Shown piece after piece: positions 1 through 7,520 of a stretch of DNA of 13,939 nt. The notes below the pieces were generated by a model, which was given only the letters and a program-made list of their open reading frames with translations, searched no databases and had not been told where the DNA came from. Source of the DNA: Candidatus Omnitrophota bacterium (GTDB lineage: Bacteria; Omnitrophota; Omnitrophia; Omnitrophales; Aquincolibacteriaceae); contig JAHFHI010000005.1 in assembly GCA_023246995.1 (NCBI GenBank), positions 1 through 13,939 of the forward strand. The letters run 5' to 3'. Position 1 is the stretch's first letter. Every line of letters starts with the position of its first letter. The translations under genes were made by a program, and so were the position numbers.

Positions 1-787
1 CGCTCTGCAGGATTTCGATACGCAGGGTTTTTAAATAAGCCTCCGAACCGCTTTTTGTGTTGTCGGAATCCGACATAAACCCGACCGCCATAAGATTGCG
101 GTTGGCTTTTTTTCCGAAAAGAAGTTCATAGTCGCGCGCCAGATCCCTGCGCTCCGCAACCCACCCGGCCGGGTCCTTGGAGGGCCCCTGCTGGATCACG
201 AGCACCCGGACATTATGCAGGGCCGAATAATCCGCGGAATCGCCTTCGGCAAACCGTTCATCCCAGACATACTGAATGACATCGTAGCGGAAAGGCATGT
301 CCCCCTTGAAGACCGCGTAAAGGCGCGCGGCAAAATCGTTAAATTCGCGATCCGCAAGCGCCGGCGCCTTTTCTTTGGCGGGAAACTGCGCCACCTTCCA
401 CTCCCAAATCAGAAGAGGCCGCATCCCGATATCGGCCTGAAGTTCATGAAAAATCGCCGAGGAGGTCGCCTGGCTCGCGGCTTTGAGGACACTCTGGCCC
501 TCAAGAGCGCTCATTTCATAAGTGCTATTGCCCGCAAAGGAATGTTCCTTCCAGGCTTTTAAAAAATCCGGATCTTTGAAATCAAATTCCTTGAAAACCT
601 GGGGCTGGTCCCAATTCTCCTGGGAAGAGCCGGCGTTTTTACCGGAGGCCGAAAAGGGGATACGCAGGACACGCGAAACCTCGGAGAGGGCTCCATCCCA
701 CTCTCCGCTCTGGAGTTTCATAAAAAGCCAGGCCCCGAGAAGCCCGAAAAAAACGGCCATAAAAAGAAACTTGAAAAAGGACTTCAT
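1..787 (-). CDS. DUF3047 family protein, N-terminally anchored, partial at window edge
   Basis: The reading frame is open from an ATG at 787 to the left window edge, giving 262 residues without a stop, so the C-terminus is missing. Residues 4-22 form one hydrophobic segment that looks like an uncleaved signal anchor, so the body probably lies in the periplasm. The body resembles the DUF3047 family: a hydrophobic strand leading into W-E-W-K (128-131), the D-F-A-A-R-L-Y segment (151-157), the W-V-A-E-R-R-D segment (209-215) followed by D-Y-E-L-L-F-G (219-225), and S-D-S-D-N-T-K near 239-245. The function of the family is not known to me. The start is supported by an AGAGGTG Shine-Dalgarno sequence just upstream. 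It lies one base beyond the stop of the dehydrogenase gene, so translation is probably coupled and the gene is probably the fourth of an operon. Assignment rests on remembered family motifs, not a profile search. Confidence 0.82.
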   Translation of the reverse strand, partial: MKSFFKFLFMAVFFGLLGAWLFMKLQSGEWDGALSEVSRVLRIPFSASGKNAGSSQENWDQPQVFKEFDFKDPDFLKAWKEHSFAGNSTYEMSALEGQSVLKAASQATSSAIFHELQADIGMRPLLIWEWKVAQFPAKEKAPALADREFNDFAARLYAVFKGDMPFRYDVIQYVWDERFAEGDSADYSALHNVRVLVIQQGPSKDPAGWVAERRDLARDYELLFGKKANRNLMAVGFMSDSDNTKSGSEAYLKTLRIEILQS

Positions 788-788
788 T

Positions 789-1583
789 TCACCTCTTTTG
801 CTCCTGCAGGAATTTTACCATAGAAACGATCACCGGCCGAGGAGTTATACGGTTCAAAAAAATGGCGGCGCGGTTCAGGAACCCCGGGATAATAAGCCCC
901 TTGCCTTTCATCAGGCCCGCATACCCGGCTTCGGCCACCCGATCGGCCGGCATGGCAAAACTGAAAATTTTATTGTTTTTCAGAATGCCGGCATTCCTGG
1001 CGAAATCCGATTCCGTGGGCCCCGGCGCAAGCACGCTCACCCCGACCCCGGTTCCGGCCAGTTCGCTGCGCAGGGCCTCGGAGAAAGAAAGCACATAAGC
1101 CTTCGTGGCAAAATAAACGGCCATCAGAGGCCCGGGCTGAAACGAAGCGGTGGAAGCGACATTTAAAATCTTGCCTTCCCCCCGGGCAACCATGCCCGGC
1201 ACGTAAAGTCCGCAAAGCTTTGTGAGCGCGCTCACATTCACGCGGATCATGCGCATTTGGGCTTCGAGATCCAGTTCGTGAAAAAAACCGTGGCGGCCGA
1301 AACCCGCATTGTTGACGAGCGCTTGGATCGTAAGGCCCTGCTCACGGGTCCGCCTAAAAATTTCATCCGCGCTCTTTTCCTCTTCAAGATCCTTTAAAAA
1401 AGTGAAAACTTCGGTTTGATAATCACGGCGAAGCTCATCGGCTAAGGCCTCGAGCAAAGCCCCGTCCCGGCCGGTCAAAAACAAGCGGAAGCCGCGGCGG
1501 GCAAATACCCGGGCCAGCTCTCGGCCGATGCCTCGGGTGGCCCCGGTAATGAGTGCGGTAGGTTCAGACTTTAGGGAGGTCAT
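789..1583 (-). CDS. Short-chain dehydrogenase/reductase (classical SDR)
   Basis: A 264-residue NAD(P)-dependent oxidoreductase of the classical SDR fold, probably cytoplasmic. The dinucleotide-binding motif TGATRGIG is at 13-20, NNAG at 91-94, the structural Asn at N116, and the catalytic Ser-Tyr-Lys at S144, Y157 and K161 (Y-F-A-T-K), followed by the P-G motif at 187-188. R17, just inside the glycine motif, and R39 (T-G-R-D) after the second strand favour NADP(H). The length is typical of the family. The substrate cannot be read from sequence; the resemblance is to DltE/YqjQ-like general SDRs. The frame extends upstream to 1625, but the ATG at 1583 places the first beta strand at the usual distance, so I chose it. 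The start overlaps the end of the YopX gene by 20 nt and the stop lies one base before the DUF3047 start, which marks a tightly coupled operon position. Confidence 0.95.
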   Translation of the reverse strand: MTSLKSEPTALITGATRGIGRELARVFARRGFRLFLTGRDGALLEALADELRRDYQTEVFTFLKDLEEEKSADEIFRRTREQGLTIQALVNNAGFGRHGFFHELDLEAQMRMIRVNVSALTKLCGLYVPGMVARGEGKILNVASTASFQPGPLMAVYFATKAYVLSFSEALRSELAGTGVGVSVLAPGPTESDFARNAGILKNNKIFSFAMPADRVAEAGYAGLMKGKGLIIPGFLNRAAIFLNRITPRPVIVSMVKFLQEQKR

Positions 1584-1962
1584 AGCGGGATCCGGTAATT
1601 TCAAATTCCAGTTCTTCGGCGTCATCCGGAATGCCTAGGGCCTGGAGCAGGTCATGAAGCGGATGAAGCCGCCTTGAGCGGAACATGTCCGGAACCGGCC
1701 CGGCCTCACCTTGAAAACTTTTGCCCCGATAGTTCACGATCAAGCGATCTCCTTCATAGATTTCTCTGCCATGCTTATCGGCGAGCCCGGTGCTTTCCAA
1801 AAGCTCGCAATCCTCGTAAGAAGCCCGTTTGACCGGAGTCCCCTTTCCGCCGTTTGCGCCAAGGTCATCTTCGCAGAGAAGCACGTGAAAGGTTTTTTGA
1901 TACCCTCTGAAGTACATTTTCTTTTCCTTGTGATGCCAGACCCTGAATTTAATTTCACGCAT
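1564..1962 (-). CDS. YopX-domain protein
   Basis: A 132-residue protein with the two signatures of the YopX family. The N-terminus MREIKFRVWHHKEKKMYF matches the usual M-R-x-I-K-F-R-x-W opening with a following K-x-M. A central TGLADKHGREIYEGD (58-72) matches the family T-G-L-x-D-x-x-G-x-x-I-Y-E-G-D core. The C-terminal E-I-T-G-S-R-Y-D (121-128) resembles the family's closing V-I-G-N-I-Y-E segment. The biochemical role of YopX is unknown; most members I know of are phage or prophage proteins from Gram-positive bacteria and their mobile elements. The open frame runs back to 2235, but the ATG at 1962 begins the conserved domain and lies 10 nt after the FAD-oxidase stop, so it is the likely start, although its Shine-Dalgarno is weak (GAGAG). 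The 3' end overlaps the SDR start by 20 nt. No phage genes are next to it. Confidence 0.88.
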   Translation of the reverse strand: MREIKFRVWHHKEKKMYFRGYQKTFHVLLCEDDLGANGGKGTPVKRASYEDCELLESTGLADKHGREIYEGDRLIVNYRGKSFQGEAGPVPDMFRSRRLHPLHDLLQALGIPDDAEELEFEITGSRYDLPKV

Positions 1963-1972
1963 GGGCGGACTC

Positions 1973-4918
1973 TCAAAGCCGGAAGGCATCCGGAACGGGC
2001 GTGCCCGGATAGGTTTGAAAAAGCGCCTCCTGAAGAACCTGGGCCAGGTGCACGGGTTTGGCCGAGGCCGACTGGCGGATTTGTTCGCGGCAGCTAAACC
2101 CGTCGGCGATAATAAGCGTCCCGGCCTCGGCCTGGCGCACCCGGGGAAGAAGCGTTTTTTCACCCATGGCACACGAAAGTTCGTAATGATCTTTCTGAAA
2201 ACCAAACGCCCCGGCCATGCCGCAGCATCCGGCATCTAAAATTTCTCCCGCGATTCCCATGCGGGCCAAAATCCTGGCCTGGGCGTCCATCCCGACCACG
2301 GCCTTTTCCTGACAGTGGCCCTGAACCATGGCCTTTTTATCCAGTTTCGGAAGCGCGGCCCCGGGCGCTTTTTTATCCAGAAATTCGGCAAATAAAAAAG
2401 ATTGCTCGCGCAGGCAGCGCGCGTCTTCGTCTTTCGGGAAAAGTTTCGGAAGCTCTTCCCGGAACACAGAAAGACAGCTCGGCTCCATGACCACGATGTT
2501 CATTCCCCGTCGCAGATCAAGGCGCAGGGTTTCCATGACATTCTGGAGAAACTGCCGGGCGAGCCCGATCATGCCGTAGTCATAAAGCGGCCGGCCGCAG
2601 CAAAGGCCTCCGTAGAGGGGAAGCCGGACTTCATAGCCGAGCGCCTCGAGCACTTCAAAGGCCGCGATGCCGGTCTCGGGATAAAAATAATTGCTGAACG
2701 TGTCCGGCCAAAGCAGGACTCTCGGCCGGGCTTTGTCCCGGGAGCGCTTGTGTTCGCGGGTGCGCTTAAACCAGGATCGCAGGGTCTCGTGAGCGAAACG
2801 AGGAATATTTCTTTCAGGAGCTATGCCGGCCCATTTTTTGGCGATCCCGCGCAGGCCCGGAGTCTGGGTAAAAAAATTTGCCAAAGCCGGAACATTTGCC
2901 GCCATATCCGCCCACCAGGGAATGAGCCCGAAGGCATAGGCCGAGGCCGGTCTTTTCCGGCCCCGGTAATAGTGCGCGAGAAACTCCGCCTTATAGAGAG
3001 ACACGTCCACATTGACCGGACATTCGCTCTTGCAGGCCTTGCAGGAAAGGCAAAGGTCGAGCGCTTCTTTGACGTATTCGTCTTGCCAGCCGCCCGTGAT
3101 CACTTCGCCGCGCATCATTTCAAAAAGAAGATGGGCCCGGCCGCGCGGGGAATGTTTTTCCTCGCCCGTGGCCCGGTAGCTCGGACACATGGTGCCGGAA
3201 TCCTTGTTCAGGCATTTGGCAATGCCGATGCAGCGCTGCGTGGTTCTGGTAAAACTCCCGCCGTCTTCTTCAAAACCGAAGTACGGGCGCACGGGTTCGA
3301 TAGTTTTATAATTTTGAAGCCGCAGGTTTTCATCAAGCTTGTAGGCATCCACCACCTTGCCCGGATTCATGAGGCCCTGCGGGTCCCAAAGCGCCTTGAA
3401 CTCCCGGAAGGCCTCGATCAATTCCGGCCCGAACATCTTGGGCAGAAATTCCCACCAGGTCTGGCCGTCCCCGTGCTCCCCGGAAAAAGAACCGCCGTAG
3501 CGGACCACCAAATCAGAGGCCTCTTCCATAAACGAACGGTATTTTCGAATGCCGGACTTGCTTTGAAGATCAAAACTGATCCGGGCGTGCAGGCACCCTT
3601 CTCCGAAATGACCGTAGATCACGCCCTCGTATTGATACCGCGCAAAAAGGGCCCTCAAATCCCTTAAGTATGGCCCCAGTTTTTCGGGCGCGACCGCGGA
3701 ATCCTCAAAACCCGCATAGGTGTCCTTTTGCCCCGGAATAAATACCGAAGCCCCGAACGAGGATTCGCGCACCGACCAGATTTTTTTCTGGTCTTCCGGG
3801 CTTCCGAAAATTTTCATGACCGGGGCCGCGGTTTTTTTCTCGAGAGCCCGCGTCATTTCCCGGGCCCGGCCTTCGGCCTCTTCCCGGCTCGCTCCGGTAA
3901 ATTCCACAAGCAGCCAGCTCTTGGCGTCATGAAGCGCGTCTCCCGGAAAAAGCCCGATCTCGGGAATGTGCAGATTTTTTTTCGCCATGTTGCGGATGAA
4001 AAATTCATCAAGGCCTTCCATGCCCGCGGGCTTGTAGCCAAGAATTTCAGCCACATGATCGCCCGCGCTCGCGACATCCGGATAACCGAGAACCACAAGC
4101 GTGCGGCTCGCCGGTTCGGGGACAAGTTTCAGGGTCGCTTCAAGAATCATCACACAGGTTCCCTCGGTACCCACGAGCGCCCGGGCCGCGTGAAAACCGT
4201 TTTCAGGCAGAAGCTCTTCGAGATTGTAGCCCGATACCCTGCGCGGAATCTTCGGGTAACGGGTGCGGATCAAACCGGCATATTGATCGCGAAGCGCCTG
4301 AAGCCCGGCATAGATCCGGGCCCGCGCGCCGCCCTGGGCAAGGATTTCTTTGAGTTCATCGTCGCTTGTTTTTCCGACCCGCATCCGCAGGCCGTCATAG
4401 GTAAGAATCTCAAGGGCTTCGACATTGTCCGCGGTCTTGCCGCTCCCAAGCGAATGCACCCCGCAGGCATTGTTACCGATCATGCCGCCGAGTGTGCAGC
4501 GGCTGTGCGTGGCCGGATCCGGCCCAAAGCGAAGGCCGTGCGGCTGGGCGGCGCGATTAAGATCATCTAGAATTACTCCGGGCTCGACTCTGGCAGTTTG
4601 GCCGGCGGGGTCCATCTCAAGAATCCGGTTCATGTGGCGTGACAGATCAAAAATGACGGCGACGTTGCAGCACTGTCCCGCAAGGCTCGTGCCGCTTCCT
4701 CTGGGAAGGATCGGGGCCCCGTAAATGCGGCAGATCTGAACGGCCCGGATCACATCCTCTTTGTCCCTGGGCCAAACCACGCCGATCGGGACCTGCCGGT
4801 AATTGGAGGCATCGGTCGCGTAAAGCGCGCGGCTTCCGGGGTCAAAGGCCACCTCGCCTTTCAAATTCGCGCTAAGCTCGCGGTTTAAGGCCTCGATCCC
4901 AGCTCGGTCCTGATGCAT
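1973..4918 (-). CDS. FAD-linked oxidase fused to Fe-S/CCG domain, YdiJ-like 2-hydroxyacid dehydrogenase
   Basis: A 981-residue fusion of a GlcD/Dld-type flavin dehydrogenase and a GlpC/GlcF-type iron-sulfur module. Residues 45-270 are the PCMH-type FAD-binding domain, with PRGSGTSLAG at 72-81 and GGMIGNNACG at 144-153. Residues 270-520 are the FAD-oxidase C-terminal domain, with the metal/substrate-binding YGHFGEGCLH (435-444) and GEHGDG (480-485). A ferredoxin-like part follows: C563, C569 and C578 are conserved, and C623-x2-C626-x2-C629-x3-C633-P is a canonical 4Fe-4S motif. The C-terminal half carries two CCG-type motifs (C773-C774-G775 and C898-C899-G900), with C815 and C869 between. E. 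coli YdiJ, of similar size and order, oxidises D-2-hydroxyglutarate; D-lactate or glycolate are alternatives here. Electrons would leave through the clusters to quinones or another carrier. No signal peptide or membrane helix is seen. The ATG at 4918 has GGGGAG upstream. It is the first gene of a likely four-gene operon. Confidence 0.94.
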   Translation of the reverse strand: MHQDRAGIEALNRELSANLKGEVAFDPGSRALYATDASNYRQVPIGVVWPRDKEDVIRAVQICRIYGAPILPRGSGTSLAGQCCNVAVIFDLSRHMNRILEMDPAGQTARVEPGVILDDLNRAAQPHGLRFGPDPATHSRCTLGGMIGNNACGVHSLGSGKTADNVEALEILTYDGLRMRVGKTSDDELKEILAQGGARARIYAGLQALRDQYAGLIRTRYPKIPRRVSGYNLEELLPENGFHAARALVGTEGTCVMILEATLKLVPEPASRTLVVLGYPDVASAGDHVAEILGYKPAGMEGLDEFFIRNMAKKNLHIPEIGLFPGDALHDAKSWLLVEFTGASREEAEGRAREMTRALEKKTAAPVMKIFGSPEDQKKIWSVRESSFGASVFIPGQKDTYAGFEDSAVAPEKLGPYLRDLRALFARYQYEGVIYGHFGEGCLHARISFDLQSKSGIRKYRSFMEEASDLVVRYGGSFSGEHGDGQTWWEFLPKMFGPELIEAFREFKALWDPQGLMNPGKVVDAYKLDENLRLQNYKTIEPVRPYFGFEEDGGSFTRTTQRCIGIAKCLNKDSGTMCPSYRATGEEKHSPRGRAHLLFEMMRGEVITGGWQDEYVKEALDLCLSCKACKSECPVNVDVSLYKAEFLAHYYRGRKRPASAYAFGLIPWWADMAANVPALANFFTQTPGLRGIAKKWAGIAPERNIPRFAHETLRSWFKRTREHKRSRDKARPRVLLWPDTFSNYFYPETGIAAFEVLEALGYEVRLPLYGGLCCGRPLYDYGMIGLARQFLQNVMETLRLDLRRGMNIVVMEPSCLSVFREELPKLFPKDEDARCLREQSFLFAEFLDKKAPGAALPKLDKKAMVQGHCQEKAVVGMDAQARILARMGIAGEILDAGCCGMAGAFGFQKDHYELSCAMGEKTLLPRVRQAEAGTLIIADGFSCREQIRQSASAKPVHLAQVLQEALFQTYPGTPVPDAFRL

Positions 4919-4954
4919 GGTTCTCCCCGTTAAAACTCGGATTCGTCAAATTTA

Positions 4955-5042
4955 CCCTCTCCCCGATGGGAGAGAGCCAGGGTGAGGACGACGCGGCGTT
5001 TTTAAATCCCCTCATCCTCACCTTCTCCCAAAGGGGAGAAGG
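4955..5042. repeat. Intergenic double-hairpin repeat element
   Basis: This lies in the 261-base gap between the Nudix gene and the FAD oxidase. Two hairpins sit at its ends: the left arm pairs 4957-4963 with 4968-4974 (7 bp, loop CGAT), and the right arm pairs 5021-5029 with 5034-5042 (9 bp perfect, loop AAAG). In addition GGTGAGGA at 4981-4988 is the exact reverse complement of TCCTCACC at 5015-5022, so the whole element can fold into a larger structure or act as a miniature inverted-repeat element. The words CCCTCTCCC, GGGAGAG and CAGGGTGAGG are those of a REP-like palindromic family seen between genes in many bacterial genomes. Only one copy lies in this window. No T-tract follows either hairpin, so it is not an obvious terminator. 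The rest of the gap (5043-5179) holds nothing I can support. Confidence 0.7.
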
Positions 5043-5179
5043 AACAACCCCTAAAAGTGCGCCTGTGCTAGAAAATAGATTGGATCAGGCACCCATTGCC
5101 GCTTGCGCGGGTCCAAAATACCTGCGCGCAAACGCTTGGCGGGACTTATGCCTTGATGCCTGGGCGGATCATCGCTTGC

Positions 5180-5749
5180 CTATTTTCTTCGGCTCGCGGG
5201 AGGTCTTTTCGCAGTTCTTTTTTGCGGGGGCTCTAAAAAATAAAGCCCGGCATAGGCTTTGGGGTCCACAAGGCACCCCTCTTTTTGCTTGCGCTTAAGC
5301 CAGTTTTCCACGCCTTTAAAGGGAACCGCGTGCACGGTGATGCACTCATCCGCGTCGCCCCCGCCGGCGCCCTCTTTTTTAAGACCGAAGGCGCGGTAAA
5401 AGGATATCGAGTCGGAGCTAAGCCCCGCGCTCACCGGACCGGTCACGAGATGTTCGAGCCGGCGGGCGCTGTAACCGGTCTCCTCAAAGAGTTCTCGCAG
5501 CGCCGCGGTTTCGATATTTTCTTCACCGCCGTGCCCCCGGGCATAGTGATCGTTGACAAGCCCGGCCGGAAACTCGATCACGCGCGCCCGGACCGGTTCC
5601 CGGTACTGCTCGACAAAAATCACTTTCCCGTCGTCGGTCATGGCCAAAATGATCACAATCCCCGTGCAATGACTGCGCTGGACAAATTCCCAGGTCCGCC
5701 TGCGAAGAAGCCGGAGGTATTTGCCCTGATATAAAATTTCGTGCTTCAT
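5180..5749 (-). CDS. Nudix hydrolase, ADP-ribose pyrophosphatase type
   Basis: A 189-residue cytoplasmic Nudix enzyme that probably cleaves ADP-ribose or a related ADP-sugar to AMP and a sugar phosphate. The Nudix helix is clear: E77-x7-R85-E86-L-F-E89-E90-T-G92-Y93, with the metal-binding glutamates present. The preceding V-E-Q-Y-R (46-50) and E-F-P-A-G (59-63) are typical of the ADP-ribose pyrophosphatase subfamily. The spacing from the first conserved glycine (G63) to E77 is 13 residues instead of the usual 5, because an extra His/Gly-rich stretch (about 66-75) is inserted. The C-terminus is a short basic tail (about 176-189). The ATG at 5749 has AAGGAG eight bases upstream. It starts 18 bases after the gamma-glutamyltransferase stop, so it is probably the last gene of the transketolase operon. 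The substrate is inferred from subfamily resemblance. Confidence 0.93.
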   Translation of the reverse strand: MKHEILYQGKYLRLLRRRTWEFVQRSHCTGIVIILAMTDDGKVIFVEQYREPVRARVIEFPAGLVNDHYARGHGGEENIETAALRELFEETGYSARRLEHLVTGPVSAGLSSDSISFYRAFGLKKEGAGGGDADECITVHAVPFKGVENWLKRKQKEGCLVDPKAYAGLYFLEPPQKRTAKRPPASRRK

Positions 5750-5767
5750 GCCAAAGACTCCTTCAAG

Positions 5768-7486
5768 TTAAAAACCCCGCGCGCGGCCTTCCCCCCTGGG
5801 GTCGCTCGCGCCGAGGATAAGCCCGCTCTCCTGGTCAAAATAAACCGCCTGCACGTTTCCGGACGGTTCGAGCACGATAACCTCATGCCCTCTTTTTTCA
5901 AAATTGCGCTTTAAAGCCCCGAAGCGCCCAAATCCTTCTTCGAACTCCGCGGGCCCGGCACGGTTGATGAGCCGTTTGGCCTTGAGCGCCTGATCGAGCG
6001 GCATTTTGAAATCAAGAAGATTTACGATCACGTTCAGCACGGTTCCGATAATTTTCGATCCTCCCGGAGATCCTGCAATCAGGAGAGGCTTCCCGGCTTG
6101 AAAGATAAAAACCGGGGTCATGCTGCTTCTCGGCCTTTTCTCCGGGCCCGGCGCGTTGGGAAGCATTTTCCCGGAGGTGTCTTTGGCCGGGACATCGAAA
6201 TCGGTGAGTTCGTTATTCAGGAAAAAACCGAAGCCGGGCACGATCATCGCGGAACCGAAGACATGTTCGATCGTGGTCGTGAAAGCCACCATGTTCCCCT
6301 TCGGGTCCACGATAGAAAGGTGCGAGGTCTGGGTGTTTTCCGCGCCTTTCGAAGATAAAATCACCGCCGCGGGATTCTTAACGGGGATGGCCCGGTCAAA
6401 ATTTATATTTTCCAGGCGTTCCACCGCGTATTTTTTCGAGATCAATTTTTCAACCGGAACCCTTACCCGGTCGGGGTCTCCCACGTAACGGTCGCGGTCC
6501 TGAAAAGCAAGTTTTTGGGCTTCGTTCAGGAGGTGCAGCCCGTCAGCGCTGCGGCCGTGAACACGCAGGTGATAATTTTCCAGAATGTGCAGCGCCTCAA
6601 GCAGGGTCGTTCCCCCGGAAGAAGGCGGGGGCATGCTGAAAACGTCGTAGCCCCGGTAACGGCTTGTCACCGGGTTTCTTTCCTTCACTTTATAATAGAA
6701 AAGATCTTCTTTTGTCATGAGCCCGGGATGAAAAGGGGCGTGGCGCACCGCTTGGGTGATCGCTTCCGCGATTTGGCCTTCATAAAAAGCCGGGATGCCG
6801 TTTCGCTGAAGCAGCCGGAAGGTGCCGGCAAGCTCCGACTGGACGAGCCGGGTTCCGGGGGCGAGCGCGCTCCCGTCGGGGGCCAAAAAAAGGCGGCGGG
6901 AATCTTCGAAAAGTTTAAGCCGGTCTTTTTGCTCATCGATAAAACGGCTCAATCGTTCCGAAACGGGAAACCCGCTCTCGGCCAGCCGGATCGCCGGGTC
7001 AAAGAGCTCCGAAAAAGAAAATTGCTTGGAACCGAAACGGCTGTGAACTTCGTGAAGCATTTTGAGCACCCCCGGCACGCCGACCGGAAGTCCGCCGGTG
7101 ACGCGGTCGGGGAAAAAAGGATAGGGCTCGGATTTTTCATCCAGGAACATATCGGGAAAAGCCGCGGCCGGCGAGGCCTCCCGTCCGTCAAAGGCATAAA
7201 TACGCTTGGTCCGGGCTTCGTAATAAAGAAAAAATCCGCCGCCGCCGAGGCCTGAAGACTGGGGTTCCACGACGTTTAAGACCCACTGGGCCGCAACCGC
7301 CGCATCCACGGCATTCCCGCCGGATTGAAGCACCGCAAACGCCGCATCGGTCGCCCGCGGGTCGGCGGTCGCCACCATCGCCTTGCGGCCAAGCGCCGCA
7401 TGAGAAGCGGGCGCGCCTAAAAAGAAAATAGGGAGAAGAAAAAGAAGGACCCTGATATTTTCGCGGGATTTGGAGCCGGTCCTCAT
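5768..7486 (-). CDS. ggt: Gamma-glutamyltransferase (gamma-glutamyltranspeptidase), exported
   Basis: A 572-residue Ntn hydrolase that transfers or hydrolyses the gamma-glutamyl group of glutathione and related compounds in the periplasm. It has a signal peptide: basic n-region, hydrophobic core about 12-24, likely cleavage after SHA at 30. The proenzyme should self-cleave before T387 (T-S-H-L-S-I-V-D), which becomes the N-terminal nucleophile of the small subunit. Known binding residues appear conserved: R102 in D-G-R-E-A-S for the substrate carboxylate, N424/N425 and D429/D431 in the L-N-N-E-L-T-D-F-D segment, S454-S455-M456, and the oxyanion G475-G476 in G-S-P-G-G-S. The C-terminus G-A-S-D-P-R-G-E-G is also typical. 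Length matches the E. coli enzyme (about 580). The ATG at 7486 is preceded by AAGGAG with a 9-base spacer. It follows the transketolase C gene by 34 bases, with a GC-rich palindrome between them. Confidence 0.97.
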   Translation of the reverse strand: MRTGSKSRENIRVLLFLLPIFFLGAPASHAALGRKAMVATADPRATDAAFAVLQSGGNAVDAAVAAQWVLNVVEPQSSGLGGGGFFLYYEARTKRIYAFDGREASPAAAFPDMFLDEKSEPYPFFPDRVTGGLPVGVPGVLKMLHEVHSRFGSKQFSFSELFDPAIRLAESGFPVSERLSRFIDEQKDRLKLFEDSRRLFLAPDGSALAPGTRLVQSELAGTFRLLQRNGIPAFYEGQIAEAITQAVRHAPFHPGLMTKEDLFYYKVKERNPVTSRYRGYDVFSMPPPSSGGTTLLEALHILENYHLRVHGRSADGLHLLNEAQKLAFQDRDRYVGDPDRVRVPVEKLISKKYAVERLENINFDRAIPVKNPAAVILSSKGAENTQTSHLSIVDPKGNMVAFTTTIEHVFGSAMIVPGFGFFLNNELTDFDVPAKDTSGKMLPNAPGPEKRPRSSMTPVFIFQAGKPLLIAGSPGGSKIIGTVLNVIVNLLDFKMPLDQALKAKRLINRAGPAEFEEGFGRFGALKRNFEKRGHEVIVLEPSGNVQAVYFDQESGLILGASDPRGEGRARGF

Positions 7487-7506
7487 TCGATGAGGCTCCT
7501 TATAAG

Positions 7507-7520
7507 CGGCCCGGGGGCCG
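7507..7520 (-). terminator. GC-rich palindrome after transketolase stop, possible attenuator
   Basis: A perfect inverted repeat CGGCCC / GGGCCG separated by two bases directly abuts the TAA of the transketolase C gene and precedes the ggt Shine-Dalgarno. Allowing a normal loop, it forms a stem of about five G-C pairs with a four-base loop. No run of T follows on the minus strand, so it is at most a weak terminator, a processing site or a block to 3' exonucleases that sets different levels of the transketolase and ggt mRNAs. Confidence 0.3.

Noticed and set aside
1962..2235. An N-terminal extension of the YopX frame
   Set aside because: It overlaps the 3' end of the FAD-oxidase gene, and its translation is Arg/Pro-rich and unlike YopX, whose conserved start is at 1962.
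2402..3667. A 421-codon plus-strand open frame opposite the FAD oxidase gene
   Set aside because: It lies wholly antisense to a gene with complete catalytic motifs. Long antisense frames are expected in GC-rich coding sequence, and its translation shows no recognisable domain.
3728..4570. A 280-codon plus-strand open frame
   Set aside because: It is antisense to the FAD-binding domain of the same oxidase gene and reads as low-information Arg/Gly/Pro-rich sequence, so it is a shadow frame.
4966..5298. A plus-strand frame through the intergenic gap between Nudix and FAD-oxidase genes
   Set aside because: It begins inside the hairpin element and runs into the antisense of the Nudix gene; no homology or Shine-Dalgarno is evident.
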